From contig NZ_JAPEOB010000002.1 of the NCBI RefSeq assembly GCF_026341775.1, forward strand, positions 2,480,001 to 2,544,000: a stretch of DNA of 64,000 bases, in the 5' to 3' direction. The notes beneath the pieces are model-generated. The model searched no databases. It was not told where the DNA came from and worked only from the letters and a program-made list of their open reading frames with translations. The first letter of the stretch is position 1; every line of letters begins with the position of its first letter. Shown here piece after piece: positions 1 through 7,120 of the stretch. The translations under genes were made by a program, and so were the position numbers. This DNA comes from Streptomyces sp. NBC_00654 (GTDB taxonomy: Bacteria; Actinomycetota; Actinomycetes; Streptomycetales; Streptomycetaceae).

Positions 1-50
1 TTCGTACCTGCTCAATCACGGCCACGAATGCCGCCAGTCTGGCGGTCAGC
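1..50 (-). pseudogene. remnant of an XRE-regulator C-terminus at the window edge
   Basis: Read on the minus strand, the first ~45 bases encode a tail (AVIEQV) resembling the ALISQV end of the regulator at 869-1684, but the codon aligned with its stop is CGA. The sequence then runs off the edge just where a GAAAGG ribosome site and another DUF397 start would be expected. The same kind of tail fragment recurs just upstream of the DUF397 gene at 204-413. It could instead be the end of an intact neighbour, which cannot be judged here. Confidence 0.4.
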
Positions 51-203
51 CGACTGCTTGGACAGAAGTGGGATGCATTTCCAGTGCAGTTGACCCGGCG
101 CCGAACGGTCTCGGGGTACGGCGTGAGCTGACCATCGGGACAGCGCGAAGCCCCACCATGCTGGACACGGCGGGGCCGTCCGGCTCGGCGTGGAGCCGGG
201 GGC

Positions 204-413
204 TCAGACCGTGCCGACCTCTCCGGCCTTCACACCCGCCACGAACAACGCGAACGAGCTGGCGGGGAAGTCCAGAGTGGGGCCGCACAGATCCTTGGAG
301 TCACGCACGGGGACCACGCCGCGCGACACGGCGAAGTTGGCAGCGGCCTCGATGCACTGTCCACCGTTGCTGCTGTAGGAGGACGTGAACCAACGGGGGG
401 ATTCGGTCGTCAC
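204..413 (-). CDS. DUF397 domain-containing small protein (copy 1)
   Basis: A 69-residue protein with the hallmarks of DUF397: an early W-x-SSYSS segment, GGQC followed by V/A-rich sequence, then VPVRDSK and a C-terminal W/F-rich F-x-x-F-V-x-G-V-K. Such proteins are commonly paired with XRE/DUF5753 regulators in Streptomyces (WhiJ-type modules) and are thought to act in the same regulatory circuit; a direct molecular role is not established. The GTG start is chosen because GAAAGGG lies 7-8 bases upstream and because it gives exactly the length of copy 2 at 648-857. No intact regulator directly precedes this copy, only a short fragment resembling the regulator's last codons. It looks like the product of a local tandem duplication. 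Confidence 0.82.
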   Translation of the reverse strand: MTTESPRWFTSSYSSNGGQCIEAAANFAVSRGVVPVRDSKDLCGPTLDFPASSFALFVAGVKAGEVGTV

Positions 414-414
414 G

Positions 415-460
415 GGCTGCCCTTTCGCAAGTGTTCGATCATTGCCACGGATGCCGGTCC
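415..460 (-). pseudogene. remnant of an XRE-regulator C-terminus between DUF397 copies
   Basis: About 45 bases upstream of DUF397 copy 1 resemble the last codons of the regulator at 869-1684 and its ribosome-binding context (minus-strand GCATCCGTGGCAATGATCG compared with the ALISQV-coding end), with no intact reading frame. It is best explained as the part of the regulator gene included in the duplication unit and since decayed. Confidence 0.45.
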
Positions 461-577
461 GGCCCAACGCCCCCCGACCTCCATGGACAGTAGGCAACCA
501 ACACCGGCAGAAGTGAAGTACGTTCCCGGCCCAGGTAGCCACGACTGGACGGACTCGGTGTACGGCGTAAGCCAGCC

Positions 578-629
578 GCCGGGACAGCGCGAAGCCCCAT
601 CATGCGAATGCACGATGGGGCTGTCCGGC
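578..629 (-). terminator. hairpin downstream of DUF397 copy 2
   Basis: A nested inverted repeat: outer arms GCCGGACAGC / GCTGTCCCGGC and inner arms CCCCATCGTGC / GCATGATGGGG around a short loop. It starts about 20 bases after the stop of the gene at 648-857. No T-run follows, as is common for Streptomyces terminators. A weaker version lies at about 137-187 after copy 1. Confidence 0.6.
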
Positions 630-647
630 TCGCAAAGAACCGGGGGT

Positions 648-857
648 TCAGACCGTGCCGAACTCTCCGGCCTTCACACCCGCCACGAACGACGCGAACG
701 AGCTGGCGGGGAAGTCCAGAGTCGGGCCGCACAGATCCTTGGAGTCACGGACGGGGACTACGCCGTACGCGGGGGCAAGGTTGGTAGCAACCTCCACGCA
801 CTGGCCACCATCGGAGCTATAGGAAGACTTGAACCAGTGGAAAGAATCGGTCGTCAC
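648..857 (-). CDS. DUF397 domain-containing small protein (copy 2)
   Basis: A 69-residue DUF397 protein, very similar to copy 1 at 204-413: FKSSYSSDGGQC near the start, VVPVRDSKDLCGP in the middle, and an identical FVAGVKAGE segment near the end. It follows the XRE regulator at 869-1684 by 11 bases, so the two are probably co-transcribed. The GTG start has GAAAGGG at good spacing. An in-frame ATG at 872 overlaps the regulator's stop codon (ATGA) and would add five residues, so either start is possible. The role is inferred from the usual pairing: an accessory or partner protein of the DUF5753 regulator. Confidence 0.85.
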   Translation of the reverse strand: MTTDSFHWFKSSYSSDGGQCVEVATNLAPAYGVVPVRDSKDLCGPTLDFPASSFASFVAGVKAGEFGTV

Positions 858-868
858 GAGGTGCCCTT

Positions 869-1684
869 TCATACCTGGCTGATCAGAGCCACGGAGTCAG
901 CCTGCGATAGCGCTTCGGCCTGTAGCTGATGGTAGGACGTGAGCAGGGGCCCGACGAACCTCATGTCACGTTCCAACTGGCCCGAGTGTGCGGACTCCGC
1001 GTAGGCCATGTGTGCCCTGTCCACCATCGTGACCAGAGTCACCGGCTTGTTCAGCGAGCGGCGTTCGCCGAGTCGGAACGGGGCCACCTGCACGACCGTG
1101 TTCGGCATGTCAGCAATCATCGCGAGATGATCCAGTTGTTCCGCCATGACCCCGGGCCCGCCCACGTGCTGCCGGATGCAGCTTTCATCGAGCACGGCAT
1201 ACACCTGCGGCGGCGGAGTACGGGCGAGTGAATCTTGACGCCGTGTAAGCAGCGCAAGGCGTTCCTCTGCCTGCAGTTCGGTGATTGCGCCGCGCCGTAC
1301 TGCACCCATGGTCACGGCAGTGGCATATGCCAGAGTCTGAAACAGACCCGGCATCAGGCCCATTTCAAAGAGCCGGATCTCTGTGGCCTGCCCCTCCTGC
1401 ACGACGAACTCAGGGAAGCCGTCGAGTATCGCGCTGTCGCGCGTTGCCGCGCCCTGCCGGGTCAGCGCTTCTCCCGTCCCGAAGGCTCGGTCAGCACTTG
1501 CAGTGAACGCGGAAGTTGGAGTTCGGGAACCAGTTTCGACACCGGAAATGTGGGACGCGGAGTATCCCGTACGCCGAGCCAACTCCTCCTGCGTCCAACC
1601 ACGCTCCTCACGCAGCCTGCGCAGACGCTCCCCGAAGGCAGCGCGGGGGCTCGCTGCCGGGTCTAACTCCTTACGATTCGCCAC
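869..1684 (-). CDS. XRE-family transcriptional regulator with DUF5753 domain
   Basis: A 271-residue DNA-binding regulator. Residues ~17-70 form an XRE helix-turn-helix (LRRLREERGWTQEELARR, then TGYSASHISGVETGSR). The rest, from about residue 90, matches the layout of the DUF5753 domain (FPEFVVQEGQATEIRLFE, LMPGLFQT, the LARTPPPQVYAVLDE strand and PNTVVQVAPF). Family members include WhiJ-like developmental regulators. Start: GTG at 1684 has GGAAAGG six bases upstream, whereas the ATG pair at 1702/1699 has only a weak site. The partner DUF397 gene follows at 857. The gene diverges from the hypothetical cluster at 1788 across a ~100-base shared promoter region. The ligand is unknown. Confidence 0.88.
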   Translation of the reverse strand: MANRKELDPAASPRAAFGERLRRLREERGWTQEELARRTGYSASHISGVETGSRTPTSAFTASADRAFGTGEALTRQGAATRDSAILDGFPEFVVQEGQATEIRLFEMGLMPGLFQTLAYATAVTMGAVRRGAITELQAEERLALLTRRQDSLARTPPPQVYAVLDESCIRQHVGGPGVMAEQLDHLAMIADMPNTVVQVAPFRLGERRSLNKPVTLVTMVDRAHMAYAESAHSGQLERDMRFVGPLLTSYHQLQAEALSQADSVALISQV

Positions 1685-1787
1685 CTGTTGCCTTTCCATC
1701 ATTCAATCTCGCGGAGGTTGAAGGTGCCGTCAGAGTAGGTCACGCTGGGTCGCCTTGGTAGTGGAACAGCTACGGAGAGGCACGATC

Positions 1788-2045
1788 GTGTGTGCAGTAG
1801 ACGGTTTCCCGAACGGACACACCCCCCACACTCCCGCCCCCGGCACCCTCGTGGTCGACACCAGCCGCGCCGACCGCGTGGGCGAGTTCCGTGGGACCGC
1901 CGGCCCCTACTGGTCGCTCCGGCCGGTCTGCGGCGGACAGGAATGGGAAGCCGCACCCGAGAACGTCCGCCCCGTGGACCGCATAGAGCGTCTTCGGGCC
2001 GAGAACGCACGGCGCAACGCCCGGAGCGAGGGCCGGCTGCTGTGA
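1788..2045 (+). CDS. small hypothetical protein, first gene of a three-gene set
   Basis: An 85-residue protein of unknown function. The visible sequence has a compact N-terminal part (TLVVDTSRADRVGEFRG, GPYWSLRPVCGGQEWE) and a basic C-terminal helix (VDRIERLRAENARRNARS). No membrane segment or signal peptide is seen. The GTG start is chosen because GGAGAGG precedes it by seven bases; an ATG at 1755 has no such site. Its stop overlaps the GTG of the next gene (GTGA), so the pair is translationally coupled. It is divergent from the XRE regulator at 1684, which may control it. The ligand, enzyme activity and fold cannot be read from sequence alone. Confidence 0.72.
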   Translation: MCAVDGFPNGHTPHTPAPGTLVVDTSRADRVGEFRGTAGPYWSLRPVCGGQEWEAAPENVRPVDRIERLRAENARRNARSEGRLL

Positions 2046-2800
2046 CCAGGCCCTTCGCCCACTTACCCGTCCGGCTCGCCCTCACCGCAGGAGCCGCCGC
2101 ACTCCTCGTCCGCCAGTACGCCCGCCGGATCATACGGGCCCTCACCCCACAACCACCCCGGCCCCAGCCGCTGTTCACCGAGCTGCGACGCATCGAGACC
2201 GACCCCGCCTACCGGGCCCTGTTCCTCGCCGGACTGGACGCCGCGATCCACCGGCGCGACGCGGAACACACCGCCGAACTCCACGCCGTCGAAGCGGCGG
2301 GCGACCTGCTCCGGCATCTCAACCACCCCCGCCCCGGCCCCGACTCCGGCGACCACACCCCGGCAACCACCACCGACACGACCTACATCGCCGAGATCAC
2401 CATGACCACCGGGACCACACCACACCCCGTCCCCCTCGGCCGGACCACCGCACCCAACCGACGCCTCGCCCTGCGCTGGCTCCGCACACAAGCACTCCGC
2501 CTCGCCGACGCACACGGACAGCCCATACCCCCAGGCACCACCCCCTGGACCCACACGAGCAACGACGTCCGGCCGGTCACCTTCCACAGCACCCACGCCC
2601 CCACAGCACTCCGCACCTGGGCCACCACCGACCAGCACCAGGCCCACGCACTCCACCACCTCGAAACCGGCTCCACCACCCTGCTCACCGTCACCGACCC
2701 CGCCACCGGCCTCCACCTCACCCTCACCGCCCAACCTGCCCAACCCGCCCGGCCACCCCGGACCACCACCCACCACGCGGAGGAACCATGCCTCTCCTGA
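2042..2800 (+). CDS. hypothetical protein, Thr/His-rich, second gene of the set
   Basis: 252 residues, not recognised. The N-terminus has a short hydrophobic stretch (LALTAGAAALLVRQYARR) that might be a weak membrane anchor. It is followed by a helical region (LFTELRRIETDPAYRALFLA) and a long threonine-, histidine- and proline-rich second half. GTG start at 2042 overlaps the previous stop (GTGA), and its own 3' end overlaps the next gene by 13 bases. The coding strand is strikingly C-rich (long runs of CAC/ACC codons), unlike the core genes of this window. That points either to horizontal origin or to strong strand-specific mutation bias. The function is unknown; coupling implies it works with its two neighbours. 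Confidence 0.7.
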   Translation: MTRPFAHLPVRLALTAGAAALLVRQYARRIIRALTPQPPRPQPLFTELRRIETDPAYRALFLAGLDAAIHRRDAEHTAELHAVEAAGDLLRHLNHPRPGPDSGDHTPATTTDTTYIAEITMTTGTTPHPVPLGRTTAPNRRLALRWLRTQALRLADAHGQPIPPGTTPWTHTSNDVRPVTFHSTHAPTALRTWATTDQHQAHALHHLETGSTTLLTVTDPATGLHLTLTAQPAQPARPPRTTTHHAEEPCLS

Positions 2801-3396
2801 CCCCATACGTCGCCTCACGGAGCAGCGACAGGGGCACCCTGCAATCCGCGTTGGGCATCGGGTTCACCGCGAAAGGGCCCCACCTCGTCTACCGGGACGA
2901 ACGCCCCGAAGACCGGGACAAGCACGGCAACCTGTGGGTACGCGTCGAGGAATCCGACGACCCCGGACACATCCAGTACGACTCCCTCCACCCCACCCGC
3001 CAGCGCACCTGCATGGAACAGCTCCTCTGCCAGATCTGCGCCCGGCCCGCCGACCGCAACAAGGACGGCTGGCTCTTCATCGACTGGCGACGCCAGGACT
3101 CACCCCCCACCTGGCCCGAGAAATCCCTCACCACCATGCCCCCGCTCTGCACCGAACACGCCCGGGTATCCGCCCGCCAATGCCCCTTCCTCCGCCACGG
3201 CGAACACACCCTCCTCCGCGTACGCAAACCCCACCCCCACGGCGTAGCCGGAACCCTCTACACCCTCACCACCACCGGCTGGACCACCACCGACAACGGC
3301 CAACTCTCCCCCTACAACCAACCCCGCCACCCCGGCATGCTCGCCTCCCTCCTCATCCGCCAACTACACGGCGTGAAAGTCGTGGACCACCCGTAA
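2788..3396 (+). CDS. hypothetical protein with putative Cys/His metal site
   Basis: 202 residues, not recognised. A CQIC motif (LLCQICARPADRNKDGW) and a second cluster further on (PPLCTEH, then RQCPF) give four cysteines and a histidine that could hold a structural zinc, somewhat like HNH or treble-clef arrangements. No complete nuclease motif can be seen. The ATG has a GGAGGA ribosome site 3-8 bases upstream and lies 13 bases inside the preceding gene. The C-terminal third (TLYTLTTTGWTTTDNGQ) is threonine-rich. It is the last gene of the C-rich set; the 344-base gap after it contains the operator of the exporter gene. Confidence 0.72.
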   Translation: MPLLTPYVASRSSDRGTLQSALGIGFTAKGPHLVYRDERPEDRDKHGNLWVRVEESDDPGHIQYDSLHPTRQRTCMEQLLCQICARPADRNKDGWLFIDWRRQDSPPTWPEKSLTTMPPLCTEHARVSARQCPFLRHGEHTLLRVRKPHPHGVAGTLYTLTTTGWTTTDNGQLSPYNQPRHPGMLASLLIRQLHGVKVVDHP

Positions 3397-3740
3397 CCCC
3401 TCACCCCACGACACGACGGCGGGCGATCCTGACGCGGGCGAGGGCGGAACTCCTGGTCGGCCCTTGCCCTCGGTGCCCCCGGGGAGGACAGCGGCGCCGC
3501 CCCCGCATGGGGAAGGACAATCATTTTCACTTATACCCTCCGGGGGTATAGAGTCGCATTACCCCGGTGGGGTATCTGCGTCCCTCCCGATGGATTCAGC
3601 CCCGGCCCGCAGAAGCCGTGCGGTCACGGCCTGAGGCGGCGCGCCCATCCAGGCCCAGCCTCACCGGAGCGCCCGGCTGCACGCCGTCGCACTTCGTGGT
3701 CGGCCCTCGTGGCCGCACCCCTGATCACTTGGAAAGCCCC
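3397..3740. other. intergenic region before the exporter gene
   Basis: 344 bases without a supported gene. The only clear structure is the pair of palindromes at 3532-3574, described separately. The ~165 bases between them and the exporter ATG would form a long 5' leader if transcription starts near the palindromes. No convincing small gene is seen. Confidence 0.6.
3532..3574 (+). promoter_or_regulatory. two CsoR-type operator palindromes
   Basis: TATACCC-N5-GGGTATA (3532-3550, perfect 7-base arms) and TACCCC-N3-GGGGTA (3560-3574, perfect 6-base arms), with centres ~26 bases apart. The TACCC...GGGTA form with a G/C core is the known binding pattern of the CsoR/RcnR/FrmR family of small metal-, aldehyde- or persulfide-sensing repressors. 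They sit upstream of the drug exporter at 3741. No gene of that repressor family is in this window. Confidence 0.6.
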
Positions 3741-5318
3741 ATGCCCATCAGCACCACGCCGAAGACCGCGAAGGCCTCTTCGGACGGTCCAGGCGGCAAC
3801 AGCCGTCTGGGCCTGGCCCTCTTCGTCATCGCCGCCGCCCAGCTGATGGTCGTGCTCGACAGCACGATCATGAACATCGCACTGCCCAACATCCAGTCCG
3901 ACCTGGACGTCTCCTCCTCCAGCCTGGCCTGGACGGTCAACGCCTACGCACTCGCGTTCGGCGGGTTGCTCCTCCTCGGCGGCCGGGTAGGCGATCTGTT
4001 CGGACGCCGCCGAGTGTTCCGGACAGGCATCGCCGCCTTCACCCTCGCCTCCCTTCTGGGCGGCCTGGCCCCGAACGAGGGCCTCCTGATCGCGGCACGA
4101 GTCATTCAGGGCGTCAGCGCCGCGATCGCCGCGCCTGCGGCACTCTCGCTGGTAGCGACCACCTTCCCCGAAGGGAAGCCGCGCAACACCGCGATGGGTG
4201 TGTACGCGGGCATGGCCGGCATCGGCTCCACCGTGGGCCTGCTCCTGGGAGGCGTACTCACCTCCTACCTGGACTGGCGCTGGGTGTTCTTCATCAACAT
4301 CCCCATAGGACTCGCGGTCCTCGCCGGTACCCGCGTACTCAGCGACGGCGACCGGCACCGCGGCCGCCTCGACGTTCCCGGCGCCATCACCGGCACCGCC
4401 GGTCTGGTCGCCCTCGTCTACGCGATCGTCCGGGGTGGCGAGAGCGGCTGGACGGACGCGCTGACCATCGGCTCGGGCACTGCCGCTGCCGTACTGCTCG
4501 CGGCGTTCGTCGCGATCCAGGCGCGCACCTCGAACCCGATGATGCCGCTGCGCCTGTGGAAGGACCGGAACCGGGCGGGCAGCTACACCACGATGCTCTT
4601 TGTCGGCGCGGGCATGTTCGCCACCTTCTACTTCCTGACCCTGTACATGCAGCAGATCCTCGGCTACAGCCCGATCAAGACCGGCCTCGCCTACCTGCCC
4701 TTCAGCCTCGGCATGGCCATGGCGGCAGGCGTCAGCTCCAAACTCGTCGCGAGGTTCGCCCCGCGCACGGTGATCGCACCGGGACTCGTCATCGCCACGG
4801 GTGGCATGGTCTGGATGCACATGCTGACCCCCACGTCGGGCTTCGCCACCGCCCTCATGCCCGCGATGTTCATCACCGCGTTCGGGCTGGGTGTCACCTT
4901 CGTCCCGCTGACTCTCGGCGCGGTGAGTGGCGTCACCGACCAGGACACCGGCATCAGCTCCGCCCTCCTGAACGCGGCTCAGCAGATCGGCGGAGCCCTC
5001 GGCCTCGCCGTCCTCACCACCATTTCGACCAACGCGGCCGACGCCAGACTTCCCCGAGCGGCCGAGTCCTTCTACAACGCCCTGGCCACCCGCGAACTCG
5101 GACTGGTACACAAGGCGGGAGCAGCCCTCACGCACGGATACACCACCGCGTTCCTCGTGGCCGCCGCTCTCTTCGTCGGAGGCCTGGTGATCACCCTGAT
5201 CACGATCAACGCGAGGAAGCAGCAAACCGACGGGACCGGTCCAGTCACTCCGGACACATCCATGGACGCGGTTGAAGCAGTCCGACAGCCGGAACGCACG
5301 GGTGTGGGTGGTTTCTAG
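3741..5318 (+). CDS. MFS drug exporter, DHA2 (14-TM, EmrB/QacA) family
   Basis: 525 residues, the usual DHA2 length, predicted to span the membrane 14 times and export drugs or toxic metabolites using the proton gradient. The first helix carries the DHA2 signature LDSTIMNIALPNI (residues ~39-51). Motif A, GGRVGDLFGRRRVF, follows at ~80-93 between helices 2 and 3, and motif C-like glycines lie in GSTVGLLLGGVL. The ATG at 3741 is chosen because GGAAAG precedes it and the sequence upstream is arginine/proline-rich and not membrane-like. Regulation: two CsoR-like palindromes lie 165-210 bases upstream, so induction by a metal, aldehyde or sulfide signal is possible. The substrate is not predictable. 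Confidence 0.9.
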   Translation: MPISTTPKTAKASSDGPGGNSRLGLALFVIAAAQLMVVLDSTIMNIALPNIQSDLDVSSSSLAWTVNAYALAFGGLLLLGGRVGDLFGRRRVFRTGIAAFTLASLLGGLAPNEGLLIAARVIQGVSAAIAAPAALSLVATTFPEGKPRNTAMGVYAGMAGIGSTVGLLLGGVLTSYLDWRWVFFINIPIGLAVLAGTRVLSDGDRHRGRLDVPGAITGTAGLVALVYAIVRGGESGWTDALTIGSGTAAAVLLAAFVAIQARTSNPMMPLRLWKDRNRAGSYTTMLFVGAGMFATFYFLTLYMQQILGYSPIKTGLAYLPFSLGMAMAAGVSSKLVARFAPRTVIAPGLVIATGGMVWMHMLTPTSGFATALMPAMFITAFGLGVTFVPLTLGAVSGVTDQDTGISSALLNAAQQIGGALGLAVLTTISTNAADARLPRAAESFYNALATRELGLVHKAGAALTHGYTTAFLVAAALFVGGLVITLITINARKQQTDGTGPVTPDTSMDAVEAVRQPERTGVGGF

Positions 5319-5326
5319 GATCACGA

Positions 5327-5413
5327 GCGGGGTGGGGCTGGAGTCGCGGTGGCTGTCGCGCCTCTACCTGACGGAGGAGGACGCTGGTTCGATTCCGGCC
5401 GGTCCCACCCCGC
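5327..5413 (+). other. degenerate tRNA-like element
   Basis: A 74-base core (5334-5407) has a canonical T-arm, GCTGG-TTCGATT-CCGGC (5383-5399), directly followed by a 7-base acceptor strand pairing (with wobbles) to GGGGCTG at 5334-5340. It also has a possible 4-base D-stem (CGCG/CGCG) and a 5-base anticodon stem with a 7-base loop ACCTGAC. The loop lacks the invariant U33 and the D-arm spacing is wrong, so this is probably not a working tRNA. The outer GCGGGGTGGG / CCCACCCCGC arms extend the stem to 15 pairs. It could be a tRNA relic or an old attachment site. It could also be an exporter terminator that happens to look tRNA-like. Confidence 0.4.
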
Positions 5414-5510
5414 CCCACCCCATCCTGATGTGAGGTTCTGAGTTCTCTGCGTCGGGCCGGCTCGCGGTGTGGGTGCAGCGGAGACGGCCGGCTGTCGACG
5501 GAACCGACGA

Positions 5511-6218
5511 TCAGCTCGGCTGGTCCCCGGTGTACCGGTAGATGTCGCCTGCGCTGTTGATGTGCCATACGGTGCCGTCGGCGCCGGCGGCGATGTCGGT
5601 GGCGGTACCGGGGATCTTGATCCACGGGTTGGTGCCGCTGGCGTCGTTGTTGGTGTAGCGGTAGATGCTGCCCGCCGGGTCGACGCCCCATACGTTGGTC
5701 CGGGAGCCCACCGCGATCCGCTTGAGGCTGCCGGGGACGTCCGCCCACGGGTCCGAGGGGTCCTGGTCGCCGGTGTACCGGTAGATGCGGTTGCCACTGT
5801 TGACGCCCCACACGGTGCCGTCCGCCGCGGCCCCGATGTCGCTCAACGATCCGGGGATCTTGATCCACGGGTTCGCGTCGTGGTTCGTGTACCGGTAGAT
5901 ACCCCCGGCGGAGTCGACGCCCCACACGTTCGTCCGGGAGCCCGCGTCGATGCGGACCAGGCTCCCGTTGATGCCCACCCAGTTCGTCGTGGACTGGTCC
6001 CCGGTGTACCGGTAGATCTGATTTCCCGCGTTGACACCCCACACGGTGCCGTCCGACGCGGCACCGATGTCACTCAACGATCCCGGGATGTTGATCCACG
6101 GACTGCCGTCGTAGTTGGTGTACCGGTAGATGGCGTTCGCCGCGTTCACCCCCCACACCGTCGTCCTCGACCCCGCCGAAATCGCCGTGAGGCTTCCCGC
6201 GACCTTCACCCAGTCCGC
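5511..6218 (-). CDS. tectonin (tachylectin-type) beta-propeller repeat protein
   Basis: 235 residues made almost entirely of six repeats of ~36-39 residues, each ending in the tectonin core V-W-G-V-(N/D)-x(4)-I-Y-R-Y-T. The last repeat has VWHINSAGD instead. Repeats alternate between two types: AGSRT-x-VWGV...RYTN and GA-x-x-DGTVWGV...RYTGDQ. The gene therefore arose from duplication of a two-blade unit. Tectonin propellers bind sugars or lipids of cell surfaces. No signal peptide is visible, so export would need another route. ATG at 6218 has GGAAGG upstream; an ATG at 6260 is possible. It stands alone between a tRNA-like element and a hypothetical gene. Confidence 0.85.
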   Translation of the reverse strand, partial: ADWVKVAGSLTAISAGSRTTVWGVNAANAIYRYTNYDGSPWINIPGSLSDIGAASDGTVWGVNAGNQIYRYTGDQSTTNWVGINGSLVRIDAGSRTNVWGVDSAGGIYRYTNHDANPWIKIPGSLSDIGAAADGTVWGVNSGNRIYRYTGDQDPSDPWADVPGSLKRIAVGSRTNVWGVDPAGSIYRYTNNDASGTNPWIKIPGTATDIAAGADGTVWHINSAGDIYRYTGDQPS

Positions 6219-6492
6219 CATGGCGCAATCACCCTTCCTCGAACCGATACCGGATGCCATCCTCAGCGATGCGACGAACTGATGAGACGGGCGAACTCCT
6301 GCCCGAATCCCAAACGAGCCAGCAGATCAACGTTTCGTTTCCCGACGCCCCGCCGGCGGAGGCCGACAGGGGACGGGCCGGGCTCATTTCGGCTGGAAGC
6401 CCTGTCCCACCCAAGGGGGATGGACACGCATCCCGGCCCAGGCGTCAGTCGGTCAACAGCCTGTGTCAGTGCCCTGCGGCAGGATGACCGCC

Positions 6493-6882
6493 ATGGAGAC
6501 TCAGATACTGGTAGATGTCTGGCAGCGGATTCTCGTCGACCCTCGCAAGTCCTGGGTGCTCTTCGAGCAGGGCACTTGTGTCGTCCTGACCGCTCCCAGT
6601 GGAGAGCTTGCTGAGCAGGCCACAGAGATCCTGAAGCAGTTCGGCCAGGTGCATGCCGGATCTCCGGCAGGGGACTTCGGGGTGATCGACCTCGTGGACG
6701 CCGAGGGATGGGTCGTCACCGGGCACCACAACGACGTCCTCACCTATGTCGGCCCTGATGAACTTCAAGACCGGTCAGAGATCGCCGTCGGACTGTTCGG
6801 ACGCTCCAAGCGCCACCAGGACGGCACCGAACTCCACGTCGTCCACGTCGCGGACAAGCGAGGCCCAGCGGACTCGGCATGA
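6493..6882 (+). CDS. hypothetical protein
   Basis: 129 residues, not recognised. The sequence is mixed alpha/beta with a soluble look: WQRILVDPRKSWVLFEQGTC, then a helix (ELAEQATEILKQFG), then VIDLVDAEGWVVTGHH and a strand-rich end. No catalytic motif, signal peptide or membrane segment is seen. The ATG at 6493 is preferred because AGG lies 9 bases upstream; ATG at 6484 would be too close to that site. The gene is alone, followed ~120 bases later by a strong bidirectional terminator. The size and fold pattern resemble small immunity or DUF proteins common in Streptomyces, but that is only an impression. Confidence 0.65.
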   Translation: METQILVDVWQRILVDPRKSWVLFEQGTCVVLTAPSGELAEQATEILKQFGQVHAGSPAGDFGVIDLVDAEGWVVTGHHNDVLTYVGPDELQDRSEIAVGLFGRSKRHQDGTELHVVHVADKRGPADSA

Positions 6883-7001
6883 GTACCCGCGCTTCACCAT
6901 CAGCAGTCCGCCGGGGGCGTATCGACTCCGGCGACCGCCCCTGAGGCTCCCCCTGCCGCACAGCGCCCCGCTCGCCGGCCGGGCATCCGGCGGCGACAGA
7001 C

Positions 7002-7036
7002 GTGGGCCCGGAACACCTGAGGTGTTCCGGGCCCAC
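7002..7036. terminator. perfect 16-bp hairpin terminator
   Basis: Arms 7002-7017 and 7021-7036 (GTGGGCCCGGAACACC and its exact complement) with a 3-base loop. It lies between convergent genes (6882 and 7121) and probably works for both. Confidence 0.85.
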
Positions 7037-7040
7037 GGAC

Positions 7041-7110
7041 GTACGGGAACCCGCACGGAGACTCGTACGGGAACGCGTTCCGGATTCCTTACCGGAACCC
7101 GTACGGGAGT
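7041..7110. repeat. GTACGGGAAC-type short repeats
   Basis: Several direct and inverted copies of CGTACGGGAACC/CG occupy the gap between the terminator and the stop of the gene at 7121. In one minus-strand frame they read as a V-R-V-P repeat, but no gene is supported. Confidence 0.5.
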
Positions 7111-7120
7111 TGAGAGCGCG

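Noticed and set aside
46..732. Two similar minus-strand frames (46-288 and 439-732) looking like a paralogous gene pair
   Set aside because: They are an out-of-frame reading of the duplicated DUF397 unit; similarity is explained by the DNA duplication and neither has a ribosome site.
3624..5324. 566-codon frame opposite the exporter gene
   Set aside because: Antisense shadow of a GC-rich gene; composition is Gly/Glu/Asp/Arg noise and the plus strand carries full MFS motifs.
5334..5407. Functional tRNA with anticodon CTG (Gln)
   Set aside because: Missing U33 and a wrong D-arm; Streptomyces tRNA-Gln as I know it has a different sequence. Kept only as a tRNA-like element.
7041..7110. CRISPR-like repeats
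   Set aside because: Repeats are ~12 bases, irregularly spaced and partly inverted, with no unique spacers of constant length and no cas genes nearby. The 20-bp array at 52181-52270 has no spacers at all.
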